The notes beneath the pieces were generated by a model that was not told the DNA's origin, searched no databases, and saw only the letters and a list, made by a program, of their open reading frames with translations. From Bartonella sp. M0283 (GTDB taxonomy: Bacteria > Pseudomonadota > Alphaproteobacteria > Rhizobiales > Rhizobiaceae), in assembly GCF_016100455.1 (NCBI RefSeq), contig NZ_JACFSK010000001.1, positions 1,674,001 through 1,738,000 of the forward strand: a DNA stretch of 64,000 nt, given 5' to 3'. Position 1 is the stretch's first letter. Each line of letters opens with the position of its first letter. A program made the translations under genes and the position numbers. This document shows, piece after piece, positions 42,366-52,093 of the stretch.

Positions 42366-43163
42366 TTAATCTTTACGGAATATCAGCCGTCCAAGAATGC
42401 CGGTGAAAATTGCTATAAACACTGCGACAAAGCCGTAATAAATACTATTATCATGAGCAAAACGGTAAATTGCATAAGCTGTGTGCGCTTTGACAATTTC
42501 GAGTTCTGTTGAAACCGTTTCGACAAATTCTCCATCACGGAAAAGATAAGCGTGAATTGTATGATGGCCAACGGGAATATTGGCAGGCAGTTTGAAATTT
42601 GCCGAAAAAAGCGAAGCTGAGCCAAAGGTGACCGCTCCGATATTTTCGCTATAGAGATGTTGGTCCTGCTTGATTTTTATAAGCTCGTCACGGAATAGCT
42701 TGACTTTTGCCTCATCGGTATCATCGGCACGCAATGGCAAATATTCAAGTCCGAGCCCAAGTCTTTTATAATTGATCGGGGTGGTAATATCACGGATTTC
42801 GCGGGTAGTTGCCATTATATAGGATTGCGGAACAGCTGTGAATGTCAGAGCATCGGCATTCACCCACACCCCGAGTGTGCGCTTTTTCTCGCGCATTACC
42901 ATTGGCCTTATCGGGCCTTCCATGACAACAATAATATCATAACGACCTTGGCGTCTTAGTTGGGGATCGGCATTTTCAAGAACGCCCGCTATATAGACAT
43001 TGCGTCCGGCAAAATTGGTATCAAGTGTAATTGCATTGGTGGTCACAATGATCTGTATATTCTCTTTCGGTCGGTCATCTGTAGCAGGCATTTGCGCATT
43101 GACAGAGCCGGTTGTAAGAAAAAAAGCCATCAAAAAAAGAATTGTGTGAACAAGTGTTTTCAT
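42366..43163 (-). CDS. TIGR02186-family membrane protein, 265 aa
   Basis: A signal peptide (about residues 1-23, cleavage near VNA-QM) leads to a periplasmic beta-rich domain. A transmembrane helix at the C-terminus (about 240-262) follows. The family is regularly found beside a TauE/SafE exporter, and here it follows that gene by 2 bases, so the two probably form one transport unit. Function is otherwise unknown. Confidence 0.85.
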   Translation of the reverse strand: MKTLVHTILFLMAFFLTTGSVNAQMPATDDRPKENIQIIVTTNAITLDTNFAGRNVYIAGVLENADPQLRRQGRYDIIVVMEGPIRPMVMREKKRTLGVWVNADALTFTAVPQSYIMATTREIRDITTPINYKRLGLGLEYLPLRADDTDEAKVKLFRDELIKIKQDQHLYSENIGAVTFGSASLFSANFKLPANIPVGHHTIHAYLFRDGEFVETVSTELEIVKAHTAYAIYRFAHDNSIYYGFVAVFIAIFTGILGRLIFRKD

Positions 43164-43165
43164 TT

Positions 43166-44086
43166 TCAGCCACCGATAAAGGTGAGTGAAAATAGATCGT
43201 CAGGGCGAACAAAGAGTTCGAAAGCAAGGCGCGCACAAACCAGCAAAACAAGGATAGCAAGGAGCATGCGCAATTGTTCGGCCTTGAGCTTTCTACCTAT
43301 CCTTGTTCCATAAGTTGCACCGATAACGCCGCCAACCATCAACAGAAATGCCAGCACGATATCGACAGATTGGTTGGTTATACTTTGTAGAACCGTTGTG
43401 AAGGCGGTAACAAAAGTAATCTGGAAAAGTGATGTGCCGACAACAACGTTGGTCGGAACGCGCAACATGTAAATGAGCGCAGGAACCATAATAAAGCCGC
43501 CACCCACGCCCATTATGGAAGAAAGAAGACCTATAACAAGACCGATACCGAGAACCGGAATAATGCTGACATAAATTTTAGATGCCCGAAAACGCATTTT
43601 CAAAGGCAAACGTTGAGCAAAGCTGTGTTGACCGGGACGGTGGACAATAACAGGCTTCCCTTTTTTTGCATTGATAATTGCCCGCCAACTTTCAATAGCC
43701 ATAAGGCTTCCGACCCCGCCTAAAAGAATAACGTAAAGCAGGGAAATAATGAGGTCGAGCTGACCAAGTTTGCGTAAGTAAGTGAATAATTCGACACCAA
43801 GGCACGAACCTAATATGCCACCAACAACCAGAAGGATTCCCAGCTTGATATCAAGTGTCCCGCGTTTGAAATGTGTGAGAGCACCAGTCACCGACGAAGC
43901 AATAACCTGATTTGCGCCTGTTCCGACAGCGATAGCCGGTGGTACATTGTAAAAAATCAGAAGTGGCGTAATCAGAAAACCGCCACCAACACCAAACATT
44001 CCCGAAAGAAAACCGACAACCCCGCCCATGCCGACAAGAATCAGCATATTGAGTGACATTTCTGCTATCGGTAAATAAATACTCAC
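43166..44086 (-). CDS. TauE/SafE-family anion exporter
   Basis: Eight or so transmembrane segments with two internal repeats, each carrying the family's GFLSGMFGVGGGF-type or LSSIMGVGGGF motif. Members move sulfite, sulfoacetate or related organosulfur anions across the inner membrane. The start is not ATG: GTG at 44086 gives the YLPIAEMS opening seen in relatives and has a GAGAG site; GTG at 44095 and ATG at 44059 are alternatives. It is co-transcribed with the TIGR02186 gene. Confidence 0.9.
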   Translation of the reverse strand: MSIYLPIAEMSLNMLILVGMGGVVGFLSGMFGVGGGFLITPLLIFYNVPPAIAVGTGANQVIASSVTGALTHFKRGTLDIKLGILLVVGGILGSCLGVELFTYLRKLGQLDLIISLLYVILLGGVGSLMAIESWRAIINAKKGKPVIVHRPGQHSFAQRLPLKMRFRASKIYVSIIPVLGIGLVIGLLSSIMGVGGGFIMVPALIYMLRVPTNVVVGTSLFQITFVTAFTTVLQSITNQSVDIVLAFLLMVGGVIGATYGTRIGRKLKAEQLRMLLAILVLLVCARLAFELFVRPDDLFSLTFIGG

Positions 44087-44329
44087 ATCTCTCACCTGCG
44101 GGCAAAAACCAAGCTTTTGTTCCTGCTATGATCACATATGGACCAGTATCGCGTTTTCTGAAGCCTAATATCGACAATGGGCTAACTATTGTCGAGACCT
44201 CGGTCACAGATACCGGAATACATACGAATTTTTTCAAGGCTTGTGCCGAAATCTGCTATATTCGGCAGCCTCGGCTTTTATCGCTGTATTCCGGTTACAA
44301 ATCAAGCCGTGACTGGCAAGTCTTGAATA

Positions 44330-45358
44330 TTATTTCACGCTACGTGAGCGCCCCATTAATTGCGCCATCAAAAACAGCGCCATAGCAGGTCCGAATAACT
44401 TTTTCCGTTGCAATTTTGCGTCCGTTTTTTTAGCCAATTCGGTAGGCGCCTGTTCTTGAGGGTGAGGAGCCGCCATTTGGTCAGAAATTTCAGGCGTATT
44501 CCGAGAAATCTTGCTGTTTGACAGTTTCTCATCATTTTGTTTCGGCAAGCTATCCGCTGTCTGTCTTTGAAGCTCAAGGGGGTATTGTCTGCGCTCTGCG
44601 ACGGTTTCATCTGTTTTACCGTCAGCAAGACGCCGTATGACAGGTTTATCAAAGGTTCTGACGGTTTGCTTTTCCTGCTTATCACGTAATGGCAAATCCG
44701 TTAGAGATGCCTGCTTGTTTTGTGGCATTGTTATGCCAGATTGTCCGGTATTTCGAGAAAAATGATTTTCGCTATTTTGCTCGTATTTACTAAGACACGC
44801 CTCTATATTTGTGATCTGTTTTTGTAAAGACAGGAGCTGGGCAGAAAATCGGGAAGAGGCAAGATTTTCTCTTAATTGTCTCGAAAATTCCTGATTTTCT
44901 TTATGGTTTTCGGCAATGATCCGGTTGGTTTGTTCGGCAAATTCTGGTTTTAGTCTAACCACAATTTGTTCGGCTGTCTCTTTGACCAGAACCTGCCGCT
45001 CGGAGTCACTCACCGGGCCTTTTTCTTCATTGGTCTTCAAGAGCAATTCTTCAAGCCTGTCAAAATGGGCGATCAATTGGTTTTGTGAAGTGCGTCTTGC
45101 TTCATATTCGGCAATCAAAGCCCGCGCCAAATCGTCAAGATAACCTTTTAGATCTTGCTCTTCATGAAGCGGAAAAGGAGTGACATCTTCGACCGGCCGA
45201 ACATCCGTTTCCCTTTTCATCTGATCATGTACGAGACGTAATCGTTCCGCGATATCGGATAATGTAATATGCTGGGAATCCGCGTTTTGCGGCTTTAACT
45301 GCACAAAGCCTTCTTCTTCCGGCATATCCGGAATCAATGATAGATGATTTGTATTCAT
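44330..45358 (-). CDS. Coiled-coil protein with C-terminal hydrophobic segment, 342 aa, unknown
   Basis: No family is recognised. Residues about 25-200 are helical and charged with coiled-coil character. Residues 200-310 are low in order, rich in Gln, Lys, Arg and Thr. A hydrophobic segment (about 320-335, PAMALFLMAQLMG) could be a tail anchor. It is divergent from the ABC importer operon. A cell-envelope or division role is conceivable but nothing shows it. Confidence 0.65.
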   Translation of the reverse strand: MNTNHLSLIPDMPEEEGFVQLKPQNADSQHITLSDIAERLRLVHDQMKRETDVRPVEDVTPFPLHEEQDLKGYLDDLARALIAEYEARRTSQNQLIAHFDRLEELLLKTNEEKGPVSDSERQVLVKETAEQIVVRLKPEFAEQTNRIIAENHKENQEFSRQLRENLASSRFSAQLLSLQKQITNIEACLSKYEQNSENHFSRNTGQSGITMPQNKQASLTDLPLRDKQEKQTVRTFDKPVIRRLADGKTDETVAERRQYPLELQRQTADSLPKQNDEKLSNSKISRNTPEISDQMAAPHPQEQAPTELAKKTDAKLQRKKLFGPAMALFLMAQLMGRSRSVK

Positions 45359-45714
45359 TCCCCGGCCTTTTTACTCAAACCCGTTCAACATCAGTTTCCA
45401 AGCCCGACATATTGATGCTGCCCGACCTTTACGCTTCATATCGCAAGTTTGGTAAATTTAGCCTTAACTATAAGAACAAATATCTTTTTAACTTAAAATT
45501 CCCGCTTTTACTCTTCAATATTCCAAACAACCGAATAAACGTCATTCTTCTCAAGCGTGCGCAACAATATTTCATTCAGTGTTCTAATAATCTTGATTTG
45601 TTACCTGAACTTTCCGGTTTTAAAATTTTTCTTTTAACTCGCTCATTGATGTGGCAAACGAATCTCGAGAGGAAACATAAGGTTTCCTCGCCAAATTTAT
45701 ATGTGGAACAAGGA

Positions 45715-46542
45715 ATGTCTGAAAAAAGCACACAGGATATATCCGGCACTTCAGAACAGGCACCAGCTGTCAAGCTTGATGATGTAAGCGTGGTTTTCAA
45801 TAATTTCACGGCTGTAAAAAAGGCTGACCTTGAAGTGCCAGCGGGACAGTTTTTAGCGATAGTCGGTCCAACCGGTTGCGGAAAATCGACTTTGCTCAAT
45901 GTGGCAGCAGGTCTCTTGCCGCCTGCAAGTGGCACATGCGAGATATTCGGTCATCCTCTTTCAGGCATCAATCATGAAGCCGGTTATCTTTTCCAGTCTG
46001 ATTCATTGATGCCTTGGAAAACAGCCATAGACAATATTGCAATCGGTCTCGAAATCCACGGTATCAAAAGACAGGATGCATTAAAACAATCGCGGGAATG
46101 GCTTGCCCGTGTCGGTCTCCAATCATTTGGCAATCGCTATCCGCACCAATTATCGGGCGGACAAAGAAAGCGTATCGGGCTTGCACAGGTTTTAATCCTT
46201 AATCCTAAGCTTATTCTAATGGATGAACCGTTCGGACCACTTGACGCACAAACACGGGTTCTGATGGGCGATCTCCTTTTGAAATTATGGTCGAAAGACC
46301 GCAAGGCTGTTATGTTTGTGACACATGATCTGGAAGAAGCAATTACCCTTGCCGATCGCGTTATTATTATTTCGGCGGGACCTGCTTCACATGTCAAAGG
46401 CGATTATCTCATCAATTTACCGCGCCCGCGCAATTTACAGGAAATCCGGCTCACGGCCGAATTTGCCGAAATCCACCGGACATTATGGAATGATCTTAAA
46501 GAAGAGGTGCTCAAAGCCTATGAACAAGGAGATAAATCATGA
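45715..46542 (+). CDS. ABC importer ATP-binding protein (SsuB/TauB type), 275 aa
   Basis: The ATPase of an importer for an organic anion or small heterocycle. Walker A is GPTGCGKST, the signature is LSGGQRKRIGLAQ and Walker B is LILMDEPFG, followed by the D loop and THDLEEA switch region. I start at ATG 45715; the frame stays open for another 126 codons upstream, but that part looks like AT-rich non-coding DNA. It overlaps the permease gene by 4 bases (ATGA). Confidence 0.93.
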   Translation: MSEKSTQDISGTSEQAPAVKLDDVSVVFNNFTAVKKADLEVPAGQFLAIVGPTGCGKSTLLNVAAGLLPPASGTCEIFGHPLSGINHEAGYLFQSDSLMPWKTAIDNIAIGLEIHGIKRQDALKQSREWLARVGLQSFGNRYPHQLSGGQRKRIGLAQVLILNPKLILMDEPFGPLDAQTRVLMGDLLLKLWSKDRKAVMFVTHDLEEAITLADRVIIISAGPASHVKGDYLINLPRPRNLQEIRLTAEFAEIHRTLWNDLKEEVLKAYEQGDKS

Positions 46543-47330
46543 AGCGTCTGAAGATTTTTCTGTTACAGCTTTCGGTTGCTATTATCTTCTTCTTTCTGTG
46601 GGAAATAGGAACGACTGTTCCACTTTTTAATGGCAAACCGATTTTGCCGCCATTCTTCTTTTCAACACCGATTGATATTTTCAAACGCATTGGCCTCGAT
46701 TTCCAGAGCGGTAAAGTTTGGTACCATTTATGGATTACGCTGCTTGAAACAATTCTAGCCTTCGCTATCGGTGCCGGTGGTGGCATTTTATTGGGCTTCT
46801 GGTTTGCGCAAAAGAAAATGCTGGCTGCGGTTTTTGACCCCTATATCAAAGCGGCAAATGCTTTGCCTCGTGTTGTTCTGGCACCGATTTTCGCACTCTG
46901 GTTCGGTCTCGGCATATGGTCCAAGGTTGCACTCGGCTTCACGCTTGTGTTTTTCGTTGTGTTTTTCAACGTTTACCAAGGAGTAAGGGAAGTCAATCCG
47001 ACCATTCTCGCAAATGCCCGCATGATCGGCATGAACGAGCGGCAATTATTGCGCCATGTTTATCTCCCCTCTGCCATGACATGGGTGTTTTCTTCGCTTC
47101 ATACATCCGTCGGATTTGCTATGGTGGGTGCGGTTGTCGGAGAATATCTTGGCGCGTCGGCCGGTCTTGGTTATCTTATTTCGCAAGCAGAAGGTGTTTT
47201 TGACGTTACCGGCGTTTTTTCCGGTATGTTAATTCTGACCATTTTTGTTATTCTGATCGATATTCTCGTCAGTATGATCGAAAAACGGCTTCTGATCTGG
47301 CGGGCAGACCCGCGTGGTAAACAGTCTTGA
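46539..47330 (+). CDS. ABC importer permease (SsuC/TauC type), 263 aa
   Basis: Six transmembrane helices with the binding-protein-dependent permease fold. The EAA loop that docks the ATPase reads GMNERQLLRHVYLPSAMTWV, and GAVVGEYLGASAGLGYLI follows, typical of taurine/nitrate/sulfonate-type systems. It is coupled to the ATPase gene upstream, and the binding-protein gene follows after 28 bases. Confidence 0.93.
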   Translation: MKRLKIFLLQLSVAIIFFFLWEIGTTVPLFNGKPILPPFFFSTPIDIFKRIGLDFQSGKVWYHLWITLLETILAFAIGAGGGILLGFWFAQKKMLAAVFDPYIKAANALPRVVLAPIFALWFGLGIWSKVALGFTLVFFVVFFNVYQGVREVNPTILANARMIGMNERQLLRHVYLPSAMTWVFSSLHTSVGFAMVGAVVGEYLGASAGLGYLISQAEGVFDVTGVFSGMLILTIFVILIDILVSMIEKRLLIWRADPRGKQS

Positions 47331-47358
47331 GAAGAAAGCAATCTTGAGGAGAAAGCTT

Positions 47359-48405
47359 ATGAAATTCAGTTCCCATTTCAGAAAATTGATCTTTCGATTG
47401 GGGCTAATGCTCGCCGTTTTGTCCGTCACACTCACGGGAAACGCTCTTGCCAATGACGAACCGGAAAAGAAAGACATAACATTGAGCGTGGGTGGTGCAC
47501 CGCTTTTCTATTATCTGCCCCTCGCCATTGCCTCGCAAAAAGGCTTTTTCAAAGAAGAAGGACTGGATGTCAAAGTGGTGGATTTGAAAGGCGGGTCCCA
47601 ATCGCTTCAAGCACTTCTCGGAGGGTCGGCCGATGTGACGACCGGCGCTTATGATCAGGTCATTCGTATGCATTCCAAAGGTCAGGATGTCCGTGCCGTG
47701 CTGGAACTTGACCGTTATCCGGCAATTGTGCTTGCAGTCCGTGCCGATTTGAAAGACAAGGTCAAAAAGCCTGGCGATCTTAAAGGAATGAAAATCGGTG
47801 TTACAGCACCCGGTTCTTCAACAAACAATTTTCTCAATTATTTGCTGGACAAAGATGGCGTGAAACCGGACGAAGTTTCAGTAATCGGGACCGGAGCCGG
47901 TGCAACAGCAATAGCGGCAATGAAACGCGGCGAAATTGACGCCATTGTCAATCTTGACCCTGTGATCTCGACCTTGATGCACGATAATTCGGTGTTCATT
48001 CTTGTCGACACAAGAACCGAAGCAGATATGGAAAAGATATTTGGCACACGCACAATGTCTTCCGGCGTTCTTTATACCAAAAAGGACTTTATCGACAACT
48101 ATCCGAACACTGTCCAACATATTACCAACGCTTTCGTCAAAGCCTTGAAATGGTTACAAACAGCAACACCGGATGATGTGGCCAATACCGTCCCACCAGA
48201 ATATATCGGTAACAATCGCGAAGTTTATCTTGAAGCGGTAAAAAATTCGCTTCCTTCCTATTCACATGACGGCATGATTTCGAGAGGAAGTCAGGAAGCA
48301 ACTTTGAAGCTTCTTTCCTATGACAAAACAATCGACGCAAATAAAATTGATTTGTCGCAAACTTTCGATGATCGTTTTGTCAAAAAAGCACTTGAAAATC
48401 ATTAA
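47359..48405 (+). CDS. ABC importer periplasmic binding protein (NMT1/SsuA type), 348 aa
   Basis: A signal peptide (about residues 1-33, cleavage near ALA-ND) precedes a two-lobed binding fold of the NMT1/THI5-like family: YYLPLAIASQKGFFKEEGLD, GGSADVTTGAY and GVTAPGSSTNNFLNYLL. Ligands in this group include aliphatic sulfonates, nitrate, taurine and pyrimidine precursors; no residue pattern here decides which. Start at the ATG with a GAGGAGAAAG site. It closes the three-gene importer operon. Confidence 0.92.
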   Translation: MKFSSHFRKLIFRLGLMLAVLSVTLTGNALANDEPEKKDITLSVGGAPLFYYLPLAIASQKGFFKEEGLDVKVVDLKGGSQSLQALLGGSADVTTGAYDQVIRMHSKGQDVRAVLELDRYPAIVLAVRADLKDKVKKPGDLKGMKIGVTAPGSSTNNFLNYLLDKDGVKPDEVSVIGTGAGATAIAAMKRGEIDAIVNLDPVISTLMHDNSVFILVDTRTEADMEKIFGTRTMSSGVLYTKKDFIDNYPNTVQHITNAFVKALKWLQTATPDDVANTVPPEYIGNNREVYLEAVKNSLPSYSHDGMISRGSQEATLKLLSYDKTIDANKIDLSQTFDDRFVKKALENH

Positions 48406-48412
48406 TTTCTCA

Positions 48413-48440
48413 AAGCCGGATATGATTTATTATCCGGCTT
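48413..48440 (+). terminator. Hairpin after the importer operon
   Basis: A perfect 10-bp stem (AAGCCGGATA at 48413-48422, complement at 48431-48440) with an 8-nt loop starts 8 bases past the stop. The following sequence is only moderately T-rich. It lies between the importer and the hot-dog gene. Confidence 0.6.
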
Positions 48441-48494
48441 GTTGTTGAATTGATTTTTAAATAAAAATATCGGGAAATAAGCGGAGGAGATAAA

Positions 48495-49325
48495 GTGGCA
48501 AATTTTATCGATTGGGTAGGAAAAACAGAAACGATCGAGGATGTGATCGATTATGTGCTGGTGGGCCGCATGGCCGCCACACTTGGCACAAAGCTTCCCG
48601 AGAGAACAGGTCCTCTGCCACATTTATGGCACTGGATGTATTTTCAGCCAACGCTTTCCTTTCATTCATTAGGTGAAGACGGGCATCCCTCACGCGGAGA
48701 ATTTTTGCCTCCGGCAGAAAACCTCAATCGGATGTGGGCTGGCGGAAGGCTGAAATTTTTCCACCCTCTGATTATCGGAGAGCCTGCAAAACGTATATCG
48801 ACTATTCGTGAGATTACCGAAAAGCAAGGCAGAAGCGGAAAGCTGCTTTTTGTGACGGTCGAGCATAAACATATTCAAAACGGTGAAACCGCGCTTCTCG
48901 AAGAGCAGGATATCGTCTATCGCGAGCCGACAAAATTTGTGAATAAACAATCGACACCATGTCCAGAAGGACAATGGTCGGAAACACATGAAGCCAATAG
49001 TGTCACTTTATTCCGTTATTCGGCAGTGACTTTCAATGCCCACCGCATCCATTATGATTATCCCTATGTTACCGATAAGGAAGGCTATCCCGGCTTGCTG
49101 GTACAAGGCCAATTACTTGCAACTCTAGCGCTTCAGGCTTTCAAAAATGCCAATCCGGATGCGAGACTATCAAGCTTTTCCTTCCGCAGCCAAAGGCCTA
49201 TTTTTTGTCCGGATAAATTTATAACGGCCGGTCAAGAAACAAGCGCTGGCAAGGCCGAACTTTGGGTGGGGAATGAAAATGGCATTGCACAATCAAGCAG
49301 CGTCGAATTCACCCTTGATCACTAA
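48495..49325 (+). CDS. MaoC-like/FAS1-like hot-dog dehydratase, 276 aa
   Basis: A double hot-dog protein of the HTD2 / mesaconyl-CoA hydratase kind. The N-terminal half is the FAS1-like dehydratase domain. The C-terminal half carries the hydratase pattern TLFRYSAVTFNAHRIHYDYP with the catalytic His and Asp neighbourhood. It would hydrate or dehydrate an acyl-CoA or acyl-ACP thioester. The GTG start has a strong GGAGGAG site. It lies 90 bases behind the ABC importer, past a hairpin, so co-transcription is uncertain. Confidence 0.85.
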   Translation: MANFIDWVGKTETIEDVIDYVLVGRMAATLGTKLPERTGPLPHLWHWMYFQPTLSFHSLGEDGHPSRGEFLPPAENLNRMWAGGRLKFFHPLIIGEPAKRISTIREITEKQGRSGKLLFVTVEHKHIQNGETALLEEQDIVYREPTKFVNKQSTPCPEGQWSETHEANSVTLFRYSAVTFNAHRIHYDYPYVTDKEGYPGLLVQGQLLATLALQAFKNANPDARLSSFSFRSQRPIFCPDKFITAGQETSAGKAELWVGNENGIAQSSSVEFTLDH

Positions 49326-49355
49326 AAATTCTTCTCCAAAATAGCTTATTTCAAG

Positions 49356-49385
49356 AGATCGGTTATCCGAAGATTGCCGATCTTT
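49356..49385 (+). terminator. Probable terminator after the dehydratase gene
   Basis: A 7-bp stem (AGATCGG at 49356-49362, complement at 49377-49383) is followed by a short T-rich stretch, 30 bases after the stop. A second small stem lies just after it. Confidence 0.5.
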
Positions 49386-49921
49386 CTGCCCTGATCGGGC
49401 TATTTTAACCTTCATACCTATTTTGTGGTGATGATCAAGTTTGGTTTGTTGAGCAGATCTTACAATTTTCTTAGCTTTCTTATCTATTGCTAGAAAGCAA
49501 TTTTGGAATTGTCATCTCGAAATTACCGTCTTTCCGCATGGTCTCCGGTTACCCGACTTATATCCAATATATGAATAGCAATCATAATAACATGCGGCTT
49601 TTCTGTCTAAACAGTGCAATCAATTATGTTAAGTTCTTCAAGAACAGCCCGTGGAATTTCATTGGCGAAGCTTGAATGTCTTGTCGTTCTTTTCGGTTCA
49701 AAAACTCATTCAAGTGTATGATTTGATAGGCAAATTTTGTCAAATGACAAAGCGCGCTTTGCCAATCGATTTTTCCGTGAAGTTAAAAGAAGCAAGAACA
49801 AGCGTTCGGAAAACCAAGTGAAAGTTTAAGAACCGGATTCATCTGGAACTTTCCGGAAGATAGCCCAACCAGTCAATCACGCACAATTTTCGCACAATCT
49901 GTTCTTAAAGAGGAAAATAAA
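49386..49921. other. 536-bp stretch before the aldo/keto reductase, no gene seen
   Basis: Open frames here are short, have no ribosome site and show no protein-like composition. The final 100 bases, with GAGGAAAATAA just before the ATG at 49922, should contain the promoter and ribosome site of the reductase gene. Confidence 0.4.
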
Positions 49922-50902
49922 ATGAAATATACCCATCTTGGTCGCACCGGTCTTAAAGTCAGTCGTTTGGCATTGGGGGCGATGAATTTCGGCTATCTAA
50001 CAGACGAAAAAGAAGCATTCGATATTATGGATGCTGCCGTTGATAACGGCATCAATCTGTTTGACACGGCCGATATTTATGGGACGCGTCAATATCCTGA
50101 AATTCCGAAGGGTAGCGGAATTTCGGAAGAATTTATCGGCAACTGGATTAAAAATAGCGGCAAACGTGACAAAATTGTCCTTGCCACCAAGCTTTATCAA
50201 CCAATGGATTATGGCGTAAATGACAGGCACCTTTCCGCCTACCATATAAGGCGTGCTTGTGAAGCAAGTCTGAAACGGCTTCAAACCGATCATATCGACC
50301 TTTATCAAATGCACCATATCGACCGTGGAACGCCGTGGGACGAGATATGGGAAGCAATGGAGGTTCTCATCACGCAAGGAAAGATTTCCTATGTCGGTTC
50401 GTCGAATTTTGCCAGTTGGCACATTGCGACAGCGCAAGGCAAAGCCGTTGCACGGCATATGCTTGGCCTTGTCAGTGAACAGGACATTTATAATCTCAGA
50501 AACCGCGCCATTGAAACCGAAGTTATCCCCGCCTGCCGCTATCACGGTTTGGGATTAATTTTATGGAGCCCGCTTGATGGCGGATTGCTCGCCGGTGCGC
50601 TTGACAAATTCGAAAGTGGCCGTCGTGCCGATCTTGAAAATGTTGTTGCTGAATACCACGATCAGCTCGTTGCCTATGAAGCTTTATGCAAAGAGTTGAA
50701 TGAAAAACCGGCAGATGTGGCGCTTGCATGGTGTCTTCATAATCCCGCTGTGAGCGCTCCTATCATCGGGCCCAGAACAAAAGCCCAATTGGAAGCAAAT
50801 TTGCGCGCTGTTGATATTTCTTTGTCGGCAGAAACACTGGATAAGCTCGACAAAATCTGGCCGGGTCCGAAAGGCGAAGCGCCCGAAGCTTATGCATGGT
50901 AA
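49922..50902 (+). CDS. Aldo/keto reductase, 326 aa
   Basis: A NADPH-dependent carbonyl reductase with the TIM-barrel start YTHLGRTGLKVSRLALGAM. The catalytic tetrad is visible: Asp and Tyr in FDTADIYG, Lys in VLATKLY and His in YQMHHID. The C-terminal cofactor region PIIGPRTKAQLEANLRAV is present. It resembles the YajO/Tas-like group, substrate unknown. It stands alone between two intergenic gaps and is followed by a hairpin. Confidence 0.92.
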   Translation: MKYTHLGRTGLKVSRLALGAMNFGYLTDEKEAFDIMDAAVDNGINLFDTADIYGTRQYPEIPKGSGISEEFIGNWIKNSGKRDKIVLATKLYQPMDYGVNDRHLSAYHIRRACEASLKRLQTDHIDLYQMHHIDRGTPWDEIWEAMEVLITQGKISYVGSSNFASWHIATAQGKAVARHMLGLVSEQDIYNLRNRAIETEVIPACRYHGLGLILWSPLDGGLLAGALDKFESGRRADLENVVAEYHDQLVAYEALCKELNEKPADVALAWCLHNPAVSAPIIGPRTKAQLEANLRAVDISLSAETLDKLDKIWPGPKGEAPEAYAW

Positions 50903-50928
50903 CCACCGTCGAAATCGAATAGAAAACC

Positions 50929-50972
50929 GGTACTGCCGACGCCCCTCCTTTATTAGGAAAGGCGGCAGTGCC
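50929..50972. terminator. Long hairpin after the aldo/keto reductase gene
   Basis: A 10-bp stem with one G-U pair (50929-50938 with 50963-50972) encloses a pyrimidine-rich loop. No U-run follows on the plus strand, so termination is uncertain. Confidence 0.45.
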
Positions 50973-51045
50973 AAAAGATTTGACGGGAAGTCCAAGGCAG
51001 CCAAGCAAAGGAATCAGTTTGTAATCAAATCTTTTCCACTCTTAA

Positions 51046-51306
51046 CATATTGATAATAACGTTTTTATCTCCTCCAATGATAATGGCACCCCGTTTACCC
51101 CCAATCAAACTATTAAAATCCGTTTTGATGATAAGCATCTTGAAAATATCATCAATTATGGCAAGCCCGGCGCTTGGACATCGAACTTCACCCAGAGTTG
51201 TCAAACCCGACAAAAATTGGTTGGATTAAGCTGGCATAACTTCTATACATTACATTGCCGACCGAATAACATCACATACAAGAATGGTAACGATCAGCGG
51301 TTCTAG
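51046..51306 (+). pseudogene. Possible C-terminal gene remnant before etfB
   Basis: A frame without stops for 86 codons, preceded directly by a TAA and with no start codon near its beginning, reads as protein-like sequence (for example TIKIRFDDKHLENIINYGKP and SWHNFYTLHCRPNN). It ends at a TAG 16 bases before etfB. It may be the tail of a decayed gene or simply chance; no family is recognised. Confidence 0.25.
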
Positions 51307-51321
51307 CAAAGGGATAGGCCT

Positions 51322-52071
51322 ATGAAAATATTGGTAGCTGTAAAACGCGTCATAGATTACAACGTCAAACCGCTCGTAAAAAGTGACGGGACAGGCGTCG
51401 AGCTTGCTAATGTCAAAATGTCGATGAATCCGTTTGACGAAATAGCACTTGAACAAGCTGTTCGCGAAAAAGAAGCCGGTCACGCAAGTGAAGTTGTTGC
51501 TGTGAGCGTTGGTCCGCAAGCTGCTCAGGATACATTGAGGACAGCTTTGGCGGTTGGGGCGGATCGGGCCATTCTTGTCCAGACCGATGAAGAAGTCGAA
51601 CCGCTCACGGTTGCTAAAATATTGAAAGCTGTCGTCGGGAATGAGAAACCGGATATGGTTTTCCTCGGCAAACAGGCAATTGACGATGATTCCAACCAGA
51701 CAGGACAAATGCTTGCAGCATTGCTCGGCTGGGGACAAGCAACTTTCGCTTCAAAAATCGAATTAAAAGATGGCGAAGCCGTTGTAACACGTGAAGTCGA
51801 CGGCGGCCTGCAAACAGTAGCCGTCAAACTTCCCGCTGTTCTGACCGCCGATCTTCGTCTTAACGAACCACGTTACGCCTCTCTTCCTAACATTATGCGG
51901 GCGCGCAAAAAGCCGATCGAACAGAAAACTCTGGCTGAACTTGGTGTAACCAACAAACAGAGATTAAAAATCCTGAAAGTGGAGGAACCGCAAACCCGCA
52001 AGGCCGGTGTAAAAGTCAAAAATGTTGCCGAACTTGTCGAAAAATTGAAACAAGACGCTGGCGTCCTCTGA
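51322..52071 (+). CDS. etfB: Electron transfer flavoprotein beta subunit
   Basis: Binds AMP and forms the ETF heterodimer that collects electrons from acyl-CoA and other dehydrogenases. It begins [17 protein letters not shown], carries [16 protein letters not shown] and the recognition-loop region, and ends with the typical helical tail. Length 249 aa is normal. etfA follows after 22 bases. Confidence 0.96.
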   Translation: MKILVAVKRVIDYNVKPLVKSDGTGVELANVKMSMNPFDEIALEQAVREKEAGHASEVVAVSVGPQAAQDTLRTALAVGADRAILVQTDEEVEPLTVAKILKAVVGNEKPDMVFLGKQAIDDDSNQTGQMLAALLGWGQATFASKIELKDGEAVVTREVDGGLQTVAVKLPAVLTADLRLNEPRYASLPNIMRARKKPIEQKTLAELGVTNKQRLKILKVEEPQTRKAGVKVKNVAELVEKLKQDAGVL

Positions 52072-52093
52072 GCATCAAGGGAAGGATTTATTC

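Noticed and set aside
44053..44385. 110-codon frame overlapping the ends of the TauE gene and the coiled-coil gene
   Set aside because: It overlaps two genes on the other strand, lacks a ribosome site and shows no recognisable domain.
45337..45714. In-frame 126-codon extension upstream of the ABC ATPase gene
   Set aside because: It overlaps the divergent gene start, is AT-rich and has no ribosome site at its beginning. ABC ATPases of this type start near ATG 45715.
49487..49675. 62-codon frame upstream of the aldo/keto reductase
   Set aside because: No ribosome site, no hydrophobic or domain pattern, and an AT-rich non-coding context.
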